64,000 nt of DNA from Roseateles noduli (GCA_002205125.1 NIOE01000016.1:1-64000), one strand, 5' to 3'; positions 44,560 through 55,008 are shown, counted from the first letter of the stretch. The notes: generated by a model not told the origin, from the sequence alone. Numbers and translations: made by a program.

Positions 44560-45171
44560 ATGACCTCACGCCTCCCGCTGTTCCATCGTCACGGCCATTA
44601 CGACGTCGCCGCCGCGCAGGCCCATCACCAGGCGCACCTTGCCGGCGTCACCCTGGCCCCGGCCACCGAGTCCATCCTGCGCGAGGCGCTGGGCCGCGTG
44701 CTCCACCCGTCGACGCCAGAGGGCGCCGCCTGCCGGCGCGAACTCATGACACTGCTCGACGCGGCCGCCCGCCCACCTGCAGCCGATCGCCCGATGCCGA
44801 CCCTGCAACAGGCGAAAGACCTGCTGGATCGCACGCGCTTCGATGTCCGTTGCAATCCCGAGGCCGTCGCCGCCATCTCCGAATCGGCCCGGGCACTCGC
44901 GAAGCGCTACGCCCTGCACCAGACCCACATTCCGAAGGATGTCGGCAAGAAGCTCCATCTCCTGCGCGACGAGCTCCATCGGCTCGCGCGCACCACTGCC
45001 GGCTCGGGGGTCAAGGCCTCCAGGCTTCGCCAGCTCGATCAGCAGCTGGAAGCGCAGCGCCTCGTGATCGAGGGCTGCAGCCGCCGCGTGCAAGGGTGGA
45101 GGGAGATCTCTGGCGGTTCCCTGCCAGGCCTGCGCCGGACCACCGGACTTCGCGTGGGCTTGTCGCCTTGA
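44560..45171 (+). CDS. Effector-like hypothetical protein 1
   Basis: 203 residues, helical, no signal peptide or membrane segment, not recognised. The histidine-rich N-terminus (PLFHRHGHYDVAAAQAHHQA) is followed by charged helices. With the genes at 45724 and 46670 it forms a loose cluster of small, non-conserved-looking, Ala/Arg-rich proteins between housekeeping genes, similar in style to type III effectors. This functional idea rests on composition only. No strong ribosome site is visible. Confidence 0.5.
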   Translation: MTSRLPLFHRHGHYDVAAAQAHHQAHLAGVTLAPATESILREALGRVLHPSTPEGAACRRELMTLLDAAARPPAADRPMPTLQQAKDLLDRTRFDVRCNPEAVAAISESARALAKRYALHQTHIPKDVGKKLHLLRDELHRLARTTAGSGVKASRLRQLDQQLEAQRLVIEGCSRRVQGWREISGGSLPGLRRTTGLRVGLSP

Positions 45172-45207
45172 GAAGCGCTGAGGAGGTCCGCCCGGAGGGC
45201 TCGACGT

Positions 45208-45555
45208 TCAGCCCTGCTCGACCGCCTGGTGCTCGATCTCCTGCACCTGGTTGAACAGCAGGATGCCCAGCACGACCGACGTGAGCGGCATCAGCACCAG
45301 CATCAGGATCACCCACAGCGTGGGATTGCGCCCCGCGCGCTTGGCCGCGATCGCCATGTACGCGAAGTGCGCGCACAGCCCGGCGGCCAGGCCGATCGCG
45401 AACATCGTCAGCTTGGCCGGCTCGCCCTCGCCGGGCACCTGGGTCTCGCTGATCAGGAACCACAGGCACACCCCGCTGACCAGCAGCGCGATGAAGGCCG
45501 ATTCCAGTGCGCTCTTGATGGCCGCGGCGCGGCCCGGCTTGACGTCGTTCGACAT
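45208..45555 (-). CDS. Small inner-membrane protein, unknown function
   Basis: 115 residues with about three hydrophobic helices (SAFIALLVSGVCLWFLI, MFAIGLAAGLCAHFAYMAIA, LWVILMLVLMPLTSVVLGIL). Starts MSNDVKPGRAAAIKS. No family assigned. It lies on the opposite strand from the effector-like genes around it. Confidence 0.7.
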   Translation of the reverse strand: MSNDVKPGRAAAIKSALESAFIALLVSGVCLWFLISETQVPGEGEPAKLTMFAIGLAAGLCAHFAYMAIAAKRAGRNPTLWVILMLVLMPLTSVVLGILLFNQVQEIEHQAVEQG

Positions 45556-45723
45556 GGTGTCCCTGCAGGCGGTGGAGGCGCACGCGAGGCCGTCCCGCGG
45601 TCCCGTCCGTGCCACCGCGCGAAGCATAACGGAGCGGCGCCGCGCGGCAACGCGCGCAAGCCCTGAACCGCGAGGTGTCGACGAGGACTGAAGGCATCCC
45701 TCTCCGACTGCCTGCCTGCCTGA

Positions 45724-46665
45724 ATGCCGTCCAAGTCCTCGTTCCCCTCCGCCTTCACCTCCCTGTTCGGGTGCTGCATCGCTTCCGACGACCATGTCCC
45801 GAGCCCGCCCCCAGGCGTCGCGCCGAGTCGTCCGGCGGACCGGCCCGAGGGCGCGATCTCCCGCACCCGGCGCGAATGGCTGGATTCGCTCGCCGAGGTC
45901 GTCCGCCGCGACCTGATCGCCCTGCCGAACCACTGCGCGCTCAAGCGCGATCTCGCCGTGCTGCTCAGCCGGAGCCGGGAGCGCCGCCCCTCCGACGAGG
46001 ACGAGTTCGCCCATCCCTGCGCCGACATCAAGGCGCTGATGCGCCGCACCGCCCAATGCGCGCAGCGCATGCGCCGTTGGGACATCGCCAGCTCCTGCGT
46101 CGATCAGCTCGCCACGCGCGGCGACCAGCAGGAGGCCTCGGCCAGCCGTCTCCTGCGCAAGGAGCTCACCGACTGTTTTGCCAACGTCGCGCAGGAACAC
46201 CTGGACCACGTCGATCAGCAACTGGCCTCGATCAACAAGCGACTGATGGAGGCAGGACCGCCGTATTTCGCCAAGCTCCTGACCGCCGAGCCCGACCCGC
46301 CGTCGCCTCGACTCGAGCGCATGCGCGACAACCTCGCCCGGGCAGAGATGCCGGGCAACGCCGCCCCGCAGGTGTGCAAGCAACTGCGGGCGATCGCCGA
46401 GACGGCGGAGATCCTTCACCAGTTGCACCCTGCGGACATCGAGCGACGCCTCGACGCCTTGGACGAGCAATCGGAGCATGTCGTGACAACGGCGTTCAGC
46501 AGCACCGGCGTCTACGCGGTGCGCCTGCACAGGCAGGGCAATTCCCCGCAGGATCGGCGGCCGCTGCCGGCACGCCCGCCGGTGGGCACGGCGGCGGACT
46601 GGCCCAGCCGCTTCCCACCGACCGCCAAACACCAGCCGGACACCATCCGGACCTCGAAGGAATGA
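45724..46665 (+). CDS. Effector-like hypothetical protein 2
   Basis: 313 residues, mostly helical, not recognised. It starts MPSKSSFPSAFTSLFGCCIA, a Ser/Phe-rich amphipathic N-terminus (with a Cys pair) typical of secreted effectors but not a Sec signal. A proline-rich linker and helical bundle follow, and the C-terminus is disordered. It is separated from the next gene by only 4 bases, so both are probably co-expressed. Confidence 0.55.
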   Translation: MPSKSSFPSAFTSLFGCCIASDDHVPSPPPGVAPSRPADRPEGAISRTRREWLDSLAEVVRRDLIALPNHCALKRDLAVLLSRSRERRPSDEDEFAHPCADIKALMRRTAQCAQRMRRWDIASSCVDQLATRGDQQEASASRLLRKELTDCFANVAQEHLDHVDQQLASINKRLMEAGPPYFAKLLTAEPDPPSPRLERMRDNLARAEMPGNAAPQVCKQLRAIAETAEILHQLHPADIERRLDALDEQSEHVVTTAFSSTGVYAVRLHRQGNSPQDRRPLPARPPVGTAADWPSRFPPTAKHQPDTIRTSKE

Positions 46666-46669
46666 CGCC

Positions 46670-47347
46670 ATGACCACCCTTGCAGCCCCCCTCGGCGCCC
46701 ATCCCGTCCTCTCCAGCATCCCGACCGATCCCGCGCGACTCGACGTCGACGCCCAGAAGGACGCGGCCCCCTCCAGCGCCGCGCTGAAAGACCGGGCACC
46801 GCAGCAGGTCCTTGCGCGCCACCAGGTCATCGAACGCCGCAGCACGACGGACGACGCGCGCCGTCCCGAGCCCGCGCCCTTCCCGAACAAACCCAAGATC
46901 TCTCCCGCCACGCTCCTGCGCGGCACGTTCTCTCGCGTGATTCGCGCGGCCAAGAGCACCGTTGGGGGGCTCGTCCATCCGACGCGGTCGGCAACGCCCA
47001 TCAGCGGCGTCCGCCCCGCACCCCAGGCTGCGCCAAGCAGGTCAGAGCTCCGCGCCGCAAGGAAGGACGCCGTTCAACATGAACGCCAGGTCCGTGCCGG
47101 ACTGATGCGCAAGCGGCTCATGGACGCCAGCGAGGCGCTCGACCATCTTGAACTCTCGGTGACGAAAATGGGGGCCAGCGCCGACACCGACGATCGGACC
47201 TGGGCATTGACCGCACGCAATGTCGCGCTGCGACAGGCACGCGCGACGCTGGACTCGGCATGCAGCGGATTCAAGCCTGACGCCAACGGCTTGCGCAAAG
47301 CCGACGCCGCCCTCCGTCGAGTCATCGAAACAATGGCAAGCATCTAA
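46670..47347 (+). CDS. Effector-like hypothetical protein 3
   Basis: 225 residues, not recognised. A disordered Ala/Pro-rich first half (to about residue 115) is followed by a basic helical region (QHERQVRAGLMRKRLMDASE and similar). ATG 4 bases after the stop of the 313-residue gene; GAAGGAA lies upstream. Together they look like a two-gene unit. It converges on mutY. Confidence 0.5.
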   Translation: MTTLAAPLGAHPVLSSIPTDPARLDVDAQKDAAPSSAALKDRAPQQVLARHQVIERRSTTDDARRPEPAPFPNKPKISPATLLRGTFSRVIRAAKSTVGGLVHPTRSATPISGVRPAPQAAPSRSELRAARKDAVQHERQVRAGLMRKRLMDASEALDHLELSVTKMGASADTDDRTWALTARNVALRQARATLDSACSGFKPDANGLRKADAALRRVIETMASI

Positions 47348-47373
47348 GGGCAGCTCGGCGGCTGGCCGGCGCG

Positions 47374-48519
47374 CTAATCCAGCAGCTTCTTCAGCGGCGC
47401 CGGCAGCGCGTACTCCGCCAGCCGCTCGCGCGCGACCCACACGCCCTCGCCCGCCGGACGGGTCTCGCGCGCAAGCACTGCGCGGCGCGGATGCAGCAGC
47501 CAGTCGAAATGCGTCAGCACGTGCTTCACCCGCGGCAGCGTCTCCGGCGCCGCAACGCCCAGCGCCGCGCTCTGGGCCGTCAGCGCGGCCTCGTCGTCGA
47601 ACAGCGGCAGCGTCCACAGCCCGCCCCAGACGCCCTCCGCCGGCCGCTGCTGCAGCCAGATGCGGCCCTCGTGCTCCAGCCACAGCCACCAGTTCTCCCG
47701 CTGGCCGCGCTTGAGCTTCTTCGTCTTGATCGGATACCGCGTCGGGTCGCCCTGCGCCAGTCCCGCGCACAGCGAGGCCACCGGGCAGAGCAGGCATTGC
47801 GGACTGCGCGTCGCGCACAGGCTCGCGCCCAGGTCCATCATCCCCTGCGTGTAGGCCGGCATGTCCGCCGCCGAGGCCGGCAACAGCGCCTCCGCCTGGC
47901 GCCACAGCCGCTTCTCCTGCGCCGCCGAGGCCAGGTCGCCGTCGAAGGCCAGCAGCCGGCCCAGCACGCGCTTGACGTTGCCGTCCAGGATGGCGACCCG
48001 CTCGTCGAAGCAGAACGACGAGATCGCCGCCGCCGTCGAGCGGCCGATGCCGGGCAGCTCCGCCAGCACCGCCGCGCTGCGCGGGAACGCGCCGCCGTGG
48101 CGCTCCACCACCGCCTGCGCGCACTTGTGCAGGTTGCGGGCGCGGCTGTAGTAGCCCAGGCCCGCCCACGCGGCCATCACCTCGTCGTTGGGCGCGGCAG
48201 CCAGCGCGGCGACATCGGGGAAACGCTCCAGGAAGCGCCGGTAGTAGCCCAGCACCGTCGTCACCTGCGTCTGCTGCAGCATGATTTCCGACAGCCACAC
48301 GCGGTACGGATCGCGCGTGTTCTGCCACGGCAGGTCGTGCCGCCCGTCGCGGCGTTGCCAGGCCAGCAGCCGCGGCGCGAAGTCGCCGCGCACCGCCTCG
48401 ACGCGGGCGGCCAGTTCGTCGTCGGTCATCGGGGAGGTGGGCGGCGGGGTCAGGTCTCTCAAGGCTGGCGATTCGGTTGGCGGGGCGGCTGGCGGGGCGG
48501 CTCGCTTGTCGGTGCTCAT
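47374..48519 (-). CDS. mutY: A/G-specific adenine DNA glycosylase MutY
   Basis: 381 residues. It removes adenine opposite 8-oxoguanine. It shows [19 protein letters not shown], the helix-hairpin-helix [12 protein letters not shown], the catalytic-region [11 protein letters not shown], the [4Fe-4S] cysteines [17 protein letters not shown], and a C-terminal NUDIX-like recognition domain. The start at 48519 overlaps the mutM stop (ATGA); an inner ATG at 48429 would give the more usual N-terminus, since residues 1-30 are Pro/Ala-rich and non-conserved. Confidence 0.95.
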   Translation of the reverse strand: MSTDKRAAPPAAPPTESPALRDLTPPPTSPMTDDELAARVEAVRGDFAPRLLAWQRRDGRHDLPWQNTRDPYRVWLSEIMLQQTQVTTVLGYYRRFLERFPDVAALAAAPNDEVMAAWAGLGYYSRARNLHKCAQAVVERHGGAFPRSAAVLAELPGIGRSTAAAISSFCFDERVAILDGNVKRVLGRLLAFDGDLASAAQEKRLWRQAEALLPASAADMPAYTQGMMDLGASLCATRSPQCLLCPVASLCAGLAQGDPTRYPIKTKKLKRGQRENWWLWLEHEGRIWLQQRPAEGVWGGLWTLPLFDDEAALTAQSAALGVAAPETLPRVKHVLTHFDWLLHPRRAVLARETRPAGEGVWVARERLAEYALPAPLKKLLD

Positions 48520-49367
48520 CGTTTCTGGCAGCTCGGACAGAAGAAGGTCGACCGCTGGCCCTGCAAGATGCGTCGGATCTTCGTGCCGCAGGTCCGGCAC
48601 GGTTCGCCCTCGCGTCCGTAGACGCGCGCCTGCATCTGGAAGCTGCCCGCCACGCCGTGCGCGTCCTTGAAGTCGCGCAGGGTGCTGCCGCCGGCTTCGA
48701 GCGCCTCGCCGAGCACCTGCCGCAGCGCGCCCGCCAGCTTCTCCGCGCGCGGCTTGCTGAGCTTGCCCGCCGCTGCTCGCGGGTCGACGCCCGCCATGAA
48801 CAGCGCCTCGCACGCATAGATGTTGCCCGCGCCGACGACCACGTCGCCGGCCAGGATCGCCTGCTTCACCGCGACGCGCCGGCCGCGGAAGCCTTCATGC
48901 AGATAAGGCCCGTGGAACTCGATGTCGAAGGGCTCGCGCCCGATGCGCGACAGCAGCTTGGCGGCCGGCTCCACGTCCAGTCCGTCCGACCACACCACCG
49001 CGCCGAAACGCCGCGGATCGGTCAGCCGCAGCACGCCGCGGTCGGTGACCAGTTCGAAATGATCGTGCGGTCCCGCCGGCGGCTGCTGCTCGCGGAAGGC
49101 CAGCGAGCCCGACATGCCCAGGTGAAGCAGCAGGCCGCCCTCCGCCTCGTCGGCATGACCGGGTTGTTCGGCCGTCGCCCGCAGCGGCAGCCAGATGTAC
49201 TTGCCCCGCCGCTGCGCCTCGCCGACGCGGCGCCCGACCAGCCGCTCGGCCGCCACGCCCAGCGGCCAGCGCAGCGGCTTCCCCAGCCGCACGTCCAGCA
49301 CGCGCGCCCCGGCGATCGCCGGCGCAAAACTTCGTCGTGTAACTTCAACTTCCGGTAACTCGGGCAT
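48516..49367 (-). CDS. mutM: Formamidopyrimidine-DNA glycosylase
   Basis: 283 residues. The N-terminus [12 protein letters not shown] supplies the catalytic Pro2 and Glu3. GRRGKY-like [14 protein letters not shown], the H2TH region [14 protein letters not shown], and a C-terminal zinc finger ([11 protein letters not shown]...FFCPSCQ) complete the enzyme. It excises oxidised purines such as 8-oxoguanine. It is coupled to mutY by a 4-bp overlap, forming a matched GO-repair pair. Confidence 0.97.
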   Translation of the reverse strand: MPELPEVEVTRRSFAPAIAGARVLDVRLGKPLRWPLGVAAERLVGRRVGEAQRRGKYIWLPLRATAEQPGHADEAEGGLLLHLGMSGSLAFREQQPPAGPHDHFELVTDRGVLRLTDPRRFGAVVWSDGLDVEPAAKLLSRIGREPFDIEFHGPYLHEGFRGRRVAVKQAILAGDVVVGAGNIYACEALFMAGVDPRAAAGKLSKPRAEKLAGALRQVLGEALEAGGSTLRDFKDAHGVAGSFQMQARVYGREGEPCRTCGTKIRRILQGQRSTFFCPSCQKR

Positions 49368-49466
49368 CCCGGGATCATAGGCGCGCGCTCCTTCCCGGGT
49401 CCCTAGAATGGTCCGCGGCTCACGGTTTGCCCCACGAGCCTTCCCGCCCAGTTCAGGAGTCACGAC

Positions 49467-51296
49467 ATGCCCGCCCTTGTGCGCCACCCCTGGTGGCTCT
49501 CCGCCGCCCTCGCCCTGAGCTGCGCCGCCCACGCCCAGTCCGATCCGACGCCTCCAGCCCCGCAGACGGACGCGCCGCCGGCCGCCGCTTCGGCGCCTGC
49601 CGAGGCGGCCTCCGCCCCCGTGGTCAATTCCGACCTCGACGCGCCGATGTTCTATCAGCTGCTGATCGGCGAGATGGAACTCCAGGGCGGCGAACCCGGT
49701 GTCGCCTTCCAGGTCCTGCTGGACGCCGCCCGGCGCAGCGGCGACGAGGAACTCTTCCGCCGCGTCGTCCAGATCGCCCTGCAGTCGCGCGCCGGCGACC
49801 AGGCCGTGATCGCCGCCCGTGCCTGGCGCGAGGCGCTGCCGACCTCGGTCGAGGCGCACCGCACGCAGATCCAGCTGCTCGCGCTGCTGAACCGCCCGGC
49901 CGAGATCCCGCCGGTGCTGCGCTCGCTGATCGCGATGACGCCCGCCGACGGCCGCGGCGCGCTGATCGCCGCGCTGCCCGCGCTGTTCCAGCGCGCGCCG
50001 GAACCGGTGCGCGTGCTGGAAGCCTTCGAGCCCATGCTGCGCGAGACCGCCGCCAAGCCCGAGACCCGTTTCGCCTCGCTGCTGGTGCTGGCCGAGTTCG
50101 CCAAGAAGGCCGACCGCTACGAGACCGCGCTGATCCACGTGCGCGCCGCCGCCAAGGACTTCCCCGAGCGCGAGGAACCGCTGCTGATGGCGCTGGAGCT
50201 GCTGCCGCGCCGTCCCGAGGCCGAAGCGCTGATCACCGCCGAGCTGCAGGCCAAGCCCGACAAGCAGTCGCTGCGCCTGGCCTACGCCCGCGCACTGGCC
50301 CGCGCCCAGCGTCCCGGCGACGCGGCGCGCGAGTTCCGCACGCTGACGCAGCAGTCGCCCGACGAGGCCGGCCACTGGCTGGCGCTGGGCTCGCTGGAGC
50401 TGGACCTGCAGCATCCCGACGTCGCCGAGGAGGCGCTGCAGCGCTACATGAAGCTGGTCGAGAAGCCCGCCGTCTCGCCGCTGGCCGAGCGCGCGATCGC
50501 CGCCGCCGGCCTGGACAAGGCCGAGCGGGAAGCCAACCAGCAGGGTCAGTTGTTGCTGGCGCAGGCCGCCGAGATGCGCGGCGACTTCAAGACCGCCGAG
50601 AAGCGCCTGGCCGCGATCGAGGCGGCGCCGGGCAACCTCGACATCGCCTACCGTCGCGCCTCGCTGCTGGCGCGCCAGGGCAAGCTGGAGGAAGGCCGCA
50701 AGCTCTTGCACCAGCTGCCCGCCGATCGCGAGCAGGACCGCCGCGCCCGCACGCTGGCCGAGTCGCAGCTGCTGCGCGACAACAAGCAGTGGCAGGCCGC
50801 CTATGACCTGCTGGGCGCCGCCGCCGCGCAGGCCCCCGAGGACGCCGATCTGCTCTACGAGCAGTCGATGATGGCCGAGAAGCTCGGCCGCGCGCAGGAG
50901 ATGGAAGCGCTGCTGCAGAAGGTGATCCAGCTCAAGCCGCAGCACTACCACGCGTACAACGCGCTGGGCTACTCGCTGGCCGATCGCAACGAGCGGCTGC
51001 AGGAAGCGCGCGACCTGATCTCGAAGGCGCTGAGCTTCGCGCCGGGCGAGCCCTTCATCGTCGACAGCATGGGCTGGGTGGAGTTCAGACTCGGCCGCCT
51101 CGGAGAGGCCGAGCGCCTGCTGCGCCAGGCCTACGGCTCGCGCCCGGATCCGGAGATCGCCGCCCATCTGGGCGAGGTGCTCTGGGCCGCCGGCCAGCAG
51201 GACGAGGCGCGTCGCATCTTCGCGGACGCCAAGCGCCGCGATCCGGCCAACGAGGCGCTGCAATCGGCGATGCAACGCCTGCAGGTCCGTCCTTGA
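49467..51296 (+). CDS. Exported tetratricopeptide-repeat protein
   Basis: 609 residues with a signal peptide ([12 protein letters not shown]) and many TPR-like helix pairs throughout; the C-terminal ones are clearest ([40 protein letters not shown]). It is the conserved neighbour of lolB-ispE in Burkholderiales and overlaps lolB by one base. It probably acts as a periplasmic scaffold in envelope assembly; no enzymatic motif. Confidence 0.88.
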   Translation: MPALVRHPWWLSAALALSCAAHAQSDPTPPAPQTDAPPAAASAPAEAASAPVVNSDLDAPMFYQLLIGEMELQGGEPGVAFQVLLDAARRSGDEELFRRVVQIALQSRAGDQAVIAARAWREALPTSVEAHRTQIQLLALLNRPAEIPPVLRSLIAMTPADGRGALIAALPALFQRAPEPVRVLEAFEPMLRETAAKPETRFASLLVLAEFAKKADRYETALIHVRAAAKDFPEREEPLLMALELLPRRPEAEALITAELQAKPDKQSLRLAYARALARAQRPGDAAREFRTLTQQSPDEAGHWLALGSLELDLQHPDVAEEALQRYMKLVEKPAVSPLAERAIAAAGLDKAEREANQQGQLLLAQAAEMRGDFKTAEKRLAAIEAAPGNLDIAYRRASLLARQGKLEEGRKLLHQLPADREQDRRARTLAESQLLRDNKQWQAAYDLLGAAAAQAPEDADLLYEQSMMAEKLGRAQEMEALLQKVIQLKPQHYHAYNALGYSLADRNERLQEARDLISKALSFAPGEPFIVDSMGWVEFRLGRLGEAERLLRQAYGSRPDPEIAAHLGEVLWAAGQQDEARRIFADAKRRDPANEALQSAMQRLQVRP

Positions 51297-51877
51297 TGCG
51301 GCGCAGGCAGTTCGGCGCGAGCGCACTCGCGCTTCTCGGCGTGGCCGCGCTCACGGGATGCAGTTCGTTGCCGAAGGCGGCGGGGGCGGATGCTGCTGCG
51401 CTCGCCGACGCACCGCGGCTGACGGGCAAGTTCGGGCTCATCGTGCCGGCCGGCGTCGGCGGCCAGCGCGGGCAGAACGTCAACGCCAACTTCGAGCTGC
51501 TCGGCGATCCGAGTCGCGGTCAGTTGGAGATGAGCACCTCGATGGGCAGCCTGGTGGCGCGGGTCTCGTGGCAGCCGGGCTCCGCCTGGCTCAAGACGCC
51601 CGACGGTGACCGCGCCTACGATGACATCGACGCGCTGACGCAGGAGCTGCTCGGCGAGACGCTGCCGCTGCAGGCGCTGTTCGACTGGCTGCGCGGGCGG
51701 CCTTGGCCGCAGGCGCCATCGCGGGCCACGGGCGAATCGGGCTTCCAGCAGCTCGGCTGGCAGGTCGACCTGCGGCGCTTCGACGCCCAGTTGATCTCCG
51801 CCCAGCGGATCAATCCGAATGGCCCGGAACCGCTGGCGACACTGCGGCTGAAACTCGACGCGCCGACGTCACCCTGA
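51296..51877 (+). CDS. lolB: Outer-membrane lipoprotein insertase LolB
   Basis: 193 residues with lipobox LTGC (Cys22). [20 protein letters not shown] and a late [13 protein letters not shown] match LolB. It receives lipoproteins from LolA and inserts them in the outer membrane. The start is fixed by the TGATG overlap with the TPR gene. ispE follows after 11 bases. Confidence 0.92.
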   Translation: MRRRQFGASALALLGVAALTGCSSLPKAAGADAAALADAPRLTGKFGLIVPAGVGGQRGQNVNANFELLGDPSRGQLEMSTSMGSLVARVSWQPGSAWLKTPDGDRAYDDIDALTQELLGETLPLQALFDWLRGRPWPQAPSRATGESGFQQLGWQVDLRRFDAQLISAQRINPNGPEPLATLRLKLDAPTSP

Positions 51878-51888
51878 ATTTTCCTGTC

Positions 51889-52983
51889 ATGACTTCCTCC
51901 CCTGCCGCGGCGCCCTTGAAGGCGCTCTACGACGTGCCGGCGCCGGCCAAGCTCAATCTCTTCCTGCACGTGGTGGGCAAGCGGCCCGACGGCTATCACC
52001 TGCTGCAATCGCTGTTCGTGCTGATCGACTGGGCGGACACGCTGCACTTCGAGCGCCGCGATGACGGCGCCCTGCACCGTCACGACCGCGGCGACGCGCT
52101 GCCCGAGGACGACCTCTGCCTGCGCGCCGCACGCGCGCTGCAGCAGGCCAGCGGGACCGTCTTCGGCGCGGACATCCACATCGAGAAGCGGCTGCCGTCC
52201 GGCGCGGGCATGGGCGGGGGCTCGTCGGACGCGGCCAGCACGCTGCTGGCGCTGAACCGGCTGTGGGGCTTGAACTGGTCGCGCGAGCGGCTGCTGCCGA
52301 TCGCGCTGAAGTTGGGCGCGGACGTGCCCTTCTTCGTCGGCGGCCGCAATGCCTTCGTCGAAGGCATCGGCGAGGTGCTGACGCCGATCGAGGTGCCGGA
52401 ACTGCGGCTCGCGGTCGTCAAACCGGCGGCGAGCATCGGCACCAAGGAAATTTTTTCCAGCCCGCTGTTGCAAAGGTCAGAAAGCGTGGCTATAGTAGCG
52501 GGCTTTCCTGCAGCGAACGACAGACGCAGCAAAGAGGTTCCGGAAACAGAATCTCCGAGTAACGAAGTCAATCGCTGGGGTGGACGCGAAGGCAGTATTG
52601 ACCGCGATCACCAAACGTCGGAAATACCCGTGCAGCAGTTGTACGAAGGATGGGGCAGAAATGATCTGCAACCTCCCGCGGAATCTGTGAGTCACGAAGT
52701 ATCGAAGGCGCTTGAATGGTTGCAGGCCCGCTACGAAAATTCTCGTATGACGGGCTCAGGCAGTGCAGTTTTTGCTATAGTTCGACCCTCGCTGAATGCA
52801 ACGCAAAACGCGAAGCGAAATGCGGTGCAAGGCGCAGCGGAAAAGATAGATGCAGTTTCCGGCCTGGAGAGCAATCTCAAGGCGACACTGGAAGGTGAGT
52901 TCGAAAAACTCCCTGAAGGTTGGGTCGGAAGAATGTGTCGCAGTCTGTCGGTTCACCCTTTGCGGGGCTGGGCCGAAGATTGA
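51889..52983 (+). CDS. ispE: 4-(cytidine 5'-diphospho)-2-C-methyl-D-erythritol kinase with two inserts
   Basis: The non-mevalonate isoprenoid-pathway kinase, 364 residues against about 280-290 normally. Core motifs are intact: APAKLNLFLHVVGKRPDGYH, LPSGAGMGGGSSDAAS, GWGRNDLQPPA, RMTGSGSAVFA and LPEGWVGRMCRSL. Extra sequence lies at about residues 198-252 and 300-335. The DNA from about 52440 onward is visibly AT-richer than the 5' half and contains promoter-like elements. Both inserts lie between conserved blocks, probably surface loops, so activity may be retained. Confidence 0.93.
   Translation: MTSSPAAAPLKALYDVPAPAKLNLFLHVVGKRPDGYHLLQSLFVLIDWADTLHFERRDDGALHRHDRGDALPEDDLCLRAARALQQASGTVFGADIHIEKRLPSGAGMGGGSSDAASTLLALNRLWGLNWSRERLLPIALKLGADVPFFVGGRNAFVEGIGEVLTPIEVPELRLAVVKPAASIGTKEIFSSPLLQRSESVAIVAGFPAANDRRSKEVPETESPSNEVNRWGGREGSIDRDHQTSEIPVQQLYEGWGRNDLQPPAESVSHEVSKALEWLQARYENSRMTGSGSAVFAIVRPSLNATQNAKRNAVQGAAEKIDAVSGLESNLKATLEGEFEKLPEGWVGRMCRSLSVHPLRGWAED
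52468..52496 (+). promoter_or_regulatory. Sigma-70-like promoter inside ispE insert 1
   Basis: TTGCAA (52468-52473), a 17-base spacer and TATAGT (52491-52496). A good consensus match embedded in the low-GC ispE insert and pointing toward tRNA-Gln and prs. It is a candidate driver of the stable RNA gene downstream. Confidence 0.55.
52773..52781 (+). promoter_or_regulatory. Extended -10 promoter element inside ispE
   Basis: TGCTATAGT, an extended -10 (TGN then TATAGT at 52776-52781), just before ispE insert 2. The -35 region is poor. It repeats the GCTATAGT core of the element at 52491. Confidence 0.45.
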
Positions 52984-53021
52984 AGGTTGTAGGGTGCTGT
53001 TCCACGAACAGTGTCCGGTGT

Positions 53022-53098
53022 AGGGGAGTCGCCAAGTTGGTCAAGGCATCGGATTTTGATTCCGACATGCGAGGGTTCGAGTCCTTCCTCCCCTGCCA
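53022..53098 (+). tRNA. tRNA-Gln (UUG)
   Basis: 77 nt including CCA. Acceptor AGGGGAG pairs perfectly with CTCCCCT; anticodon loop TTTTGAT centres on TTG; T loop GGTTCGAGT. It lies between ispE and prs, the conserved betaproteobacterial location. Confidence 0.95.
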
Positions 53099-53165
53099 AA
53101 TTTTCAGTTTCAATCCGGGACCCGCTGGGTTGGCCACCGGGCCATAAGTCTAAGGATGGCCCGCT

Positions 53166-54128
53166 GTGCTGCTCAATACCGTCCTCTTCACGGGTAACGC
53201 AAACCCGACCCTCTCCAAAGAAATCGCCACGCACCTGGGCCTCGAGCTCGGCAAGGCTGTGGTCGGTCGGTTCTCCGACGGCGAGGTCGCGGTTGAGATC
53301 CAGCAGAACGTCCGCGCCCGCGACGTGTTCATCGTCCAGCCCACCTGCGCGCCGACGAACGAGAACCTGATGGAGCTGCTGATCATGGTCGATGCGATGA
53401 AGCGCGCCAGCGCGCGCCGCATCACCGCCGTGATCCCCTACTTCGGTTATGCGCGCCAGGATCGCCGTCCGCGGTCGACGCGCGTGCCGATCTCGGCCAA
53501 GGTCGTGGCCAACCTGCTGGAGACCGTCGGCGTCGAGCGCGTCCTGACGATGGACCTGCACGCGGACCAGATCCAGGGCTTCTTCGACATCCCGGTCGAC
53601 AACATCTACGCCTCCCCGGTGCTGCTGTCGGACCTGAAGGCCCGCAACTACAGCGACCTGGTCGTGGTCAGCCCCGACGTCGGCGGCGTGGTGCGCGCCC
53701 GTGCGCTGGCCAAGCAGCTGGGCTGCGACCTGGCGATCATCGACAAGCGTCGTCCGTCGGCCAACGTCTCCGAAGTCATGCACGTCATCGGCGAGATCGA
53801 CGGCCGCAACTGCGTGATCATGGACGACATGATCGACACGGCCGGCACGCTGGTGAAGGCGGCGGAAGTGCTGAAGGAACGCGGCGCCAGAAGCGTCTTC
53901 GCCTACTGCACCCACCCCATCCTGTCGGGCCCGGCGATCGAGCGCATCGCCGGTTCGATGCTGGACGAGGTCGTCATCACCAACACGATTCCGCTGTCGG
54001 AAACGGCCAAGGCCTGCGGCAAGATCCGCCAGCTGTCGGTCGCTTTCCTGTTCGCCGAGACCATCCGCCGCATTTCGGACGGTGAGTCGGTGACCTCCCT
54101 CTTTAGCGAACAGAACAACAACTTCTGA
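53166..54128 (+). CDS. prs: Ribose-phosphate pyrophosphokinase
   Basis: 320 residues; makes PRPP from ribose-5-phosphate and ATP. Motifs: [71 protein letters not shown], and the PRPP loop [11 protein letters not shown]. The GTG start at 53166 is the only start matching the family N-terminus. It is probably co-transcribed with tRNA-Gln upstream and rplY downstream. Confidence 0.97.
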   Translation: MLLNTVLFTGNANPTLSKEIATHLGLELGKAVVGRFSDGEVAVEIQQNVRARDVFIVQPTCAPTNENLMELLIMVDAMKRASARRITAVIPYFGYARQDRRPRSTRVPISAKVVANLLETVGVERVLTMDLHADQIQGFFDIPVDNIYASPVLLSDLKARNYSDLVVVSPDVGGVVRARALAKQLGCDLAIIDKRRPSANVSEVMHVIGEIDGRNCVIMDDMIDTAGTLVKAAEVLKERGARSVFAYCTHPILSGPAIERIAGSMLDEVVITNTIPLSETAKACGKIRQLSVAFLFAETIRRISDGESVTSLFSEQNNNF

Positions 54129-54145
54129 TCGCATCCTGAGTTCCG

Positions 54146-54169
54146 GCCGCTGCCCGCAAGGTCAGCGGC
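54146..54169 (+). terminator. Hairpin in the prs-rplY gap
   Basis: GCCGCTG (54146-54152) pairs with CAGCGGC (54163-54169), followed by TGTTTCG; a second stem, GGAGCG...CGCTCC, follows near 54207. Without a strong T-tract it may be an attenuator or partial terminator before rplY. Confidence 0.4.
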
Positions 54170-54247
54170 TGTTTCGCGAAGGCGCCTGGTCGCGGGGCCT
54201 TCACCCGGAGCGTCAATCCTGGCGCTCCGTCCATTTTGGAGATTGAT

Positions 54248-54868
54248 ATGAAATTCGTCGCTTTTGAGCGCAAGCTGCAGGGGACCGGAGCGAGCCGCCG
54301 CCTGCGTCACGCTGGCAAGGTTCCGGGCATCGTCTACGGTGCTGGCGAGCCGGCCGTCATCGAGCTGGATCACAACGCGCTGTTCCATGCCATGAAGAAG
54401 GAAGCTTTCCACAGCTCCATCCTCGACATGGAAGTCGAAGGCAAGACCACGCAAGTGCTGCTGCGTGACTTCCAGATGCACCCGTACAAGCAGCAAGTGC
54501 TGCACGTGGACTTCCAGCGCGTCGACGCCACGACCAAGATCACCAAGAAGGTGCCGCTACACTTCGTCGGTGAAGCCGAGTCGCCGGCCGTCAAGACCGA
54601 CAAGGGCACCGTGAACCACGTGCTGACCCAGCTGGAAATCACCTGCCTGGCGCAACAGCTGCCCGAGTTCATCGAAGTCGACCTGAGCGGTCTGACGATG
54701 GGTCACTCGATCCACGTGAACGACCTGAAGCTGGCCGATCACATCAAGATCGTCACGCACGGCAAGCCGAACCCGGTGGTCGCCACCCCGGTCCCGGCCG
54801 CGGCTGAAGAAGTCATCGTCGTGGCTGCCGCTCCGGCCGCCGACGACAAGAAGAAGAAGAAGAAGTAA
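54248..54868 (+). CDS. rplY: 50S ribosomal protein L25 (CTC form)
   Basis: 206 residues; the N-terminal L25 5S-rRNA-binding domain ([39 protein letters not shown]) plus the C-terminal CTC/TL5 beta domain. It ends in an Ala-rich stretch and a poly-lysine tail (DDKKKKKK). GGAG lies 7 bases before the ATG. A GC-rich terminator hairpin follows. Confidence 0.97.
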   Translation: MKFVAFERKLQGTGASRRLRHAGKVPGIVYGAGEPAVIELDHNALFHAMKKEAFHSSILDMEVEGKTTQVLLRDFQMHPYKQQVLHVDFQRVDATTKITKKVPLHFVGEAESPAVKTDKGTVNHVLTQLEITCLAQQLPEFIEVDLSGLTMGHSIHVNDLKLADHIKIVTHGKPNPVVATPVPAAAEEVIVVAAAPAADDKKKKKK

Positions 54869-54953
54869 TTTCTTCGTCTCCGGACGCGCGCCTGACGAGG
54901 ATCGCGTTCGTTGTCTGGAGTGCCCCCCTAACGGGTGGCATCTCCCCCGAAGG

Positions 54954-54981
54954 AGGCCCCGCTTGCGGGGCCTTCTGCTTT
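54954..54981 (+). terminator. Terminator after rplY
   Basis: GGCCCCGC and GCGGGGCC (8-bp stem, TT loop) within 54954-54973, followed by the pyrimidine-rich TTCTGCTTTT. Located between rplY and pth. Confidence 0.65.
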
Positions 54982-55008
54982 TCCGCTCGACACTGATAAT
55001 CGCGCCCC

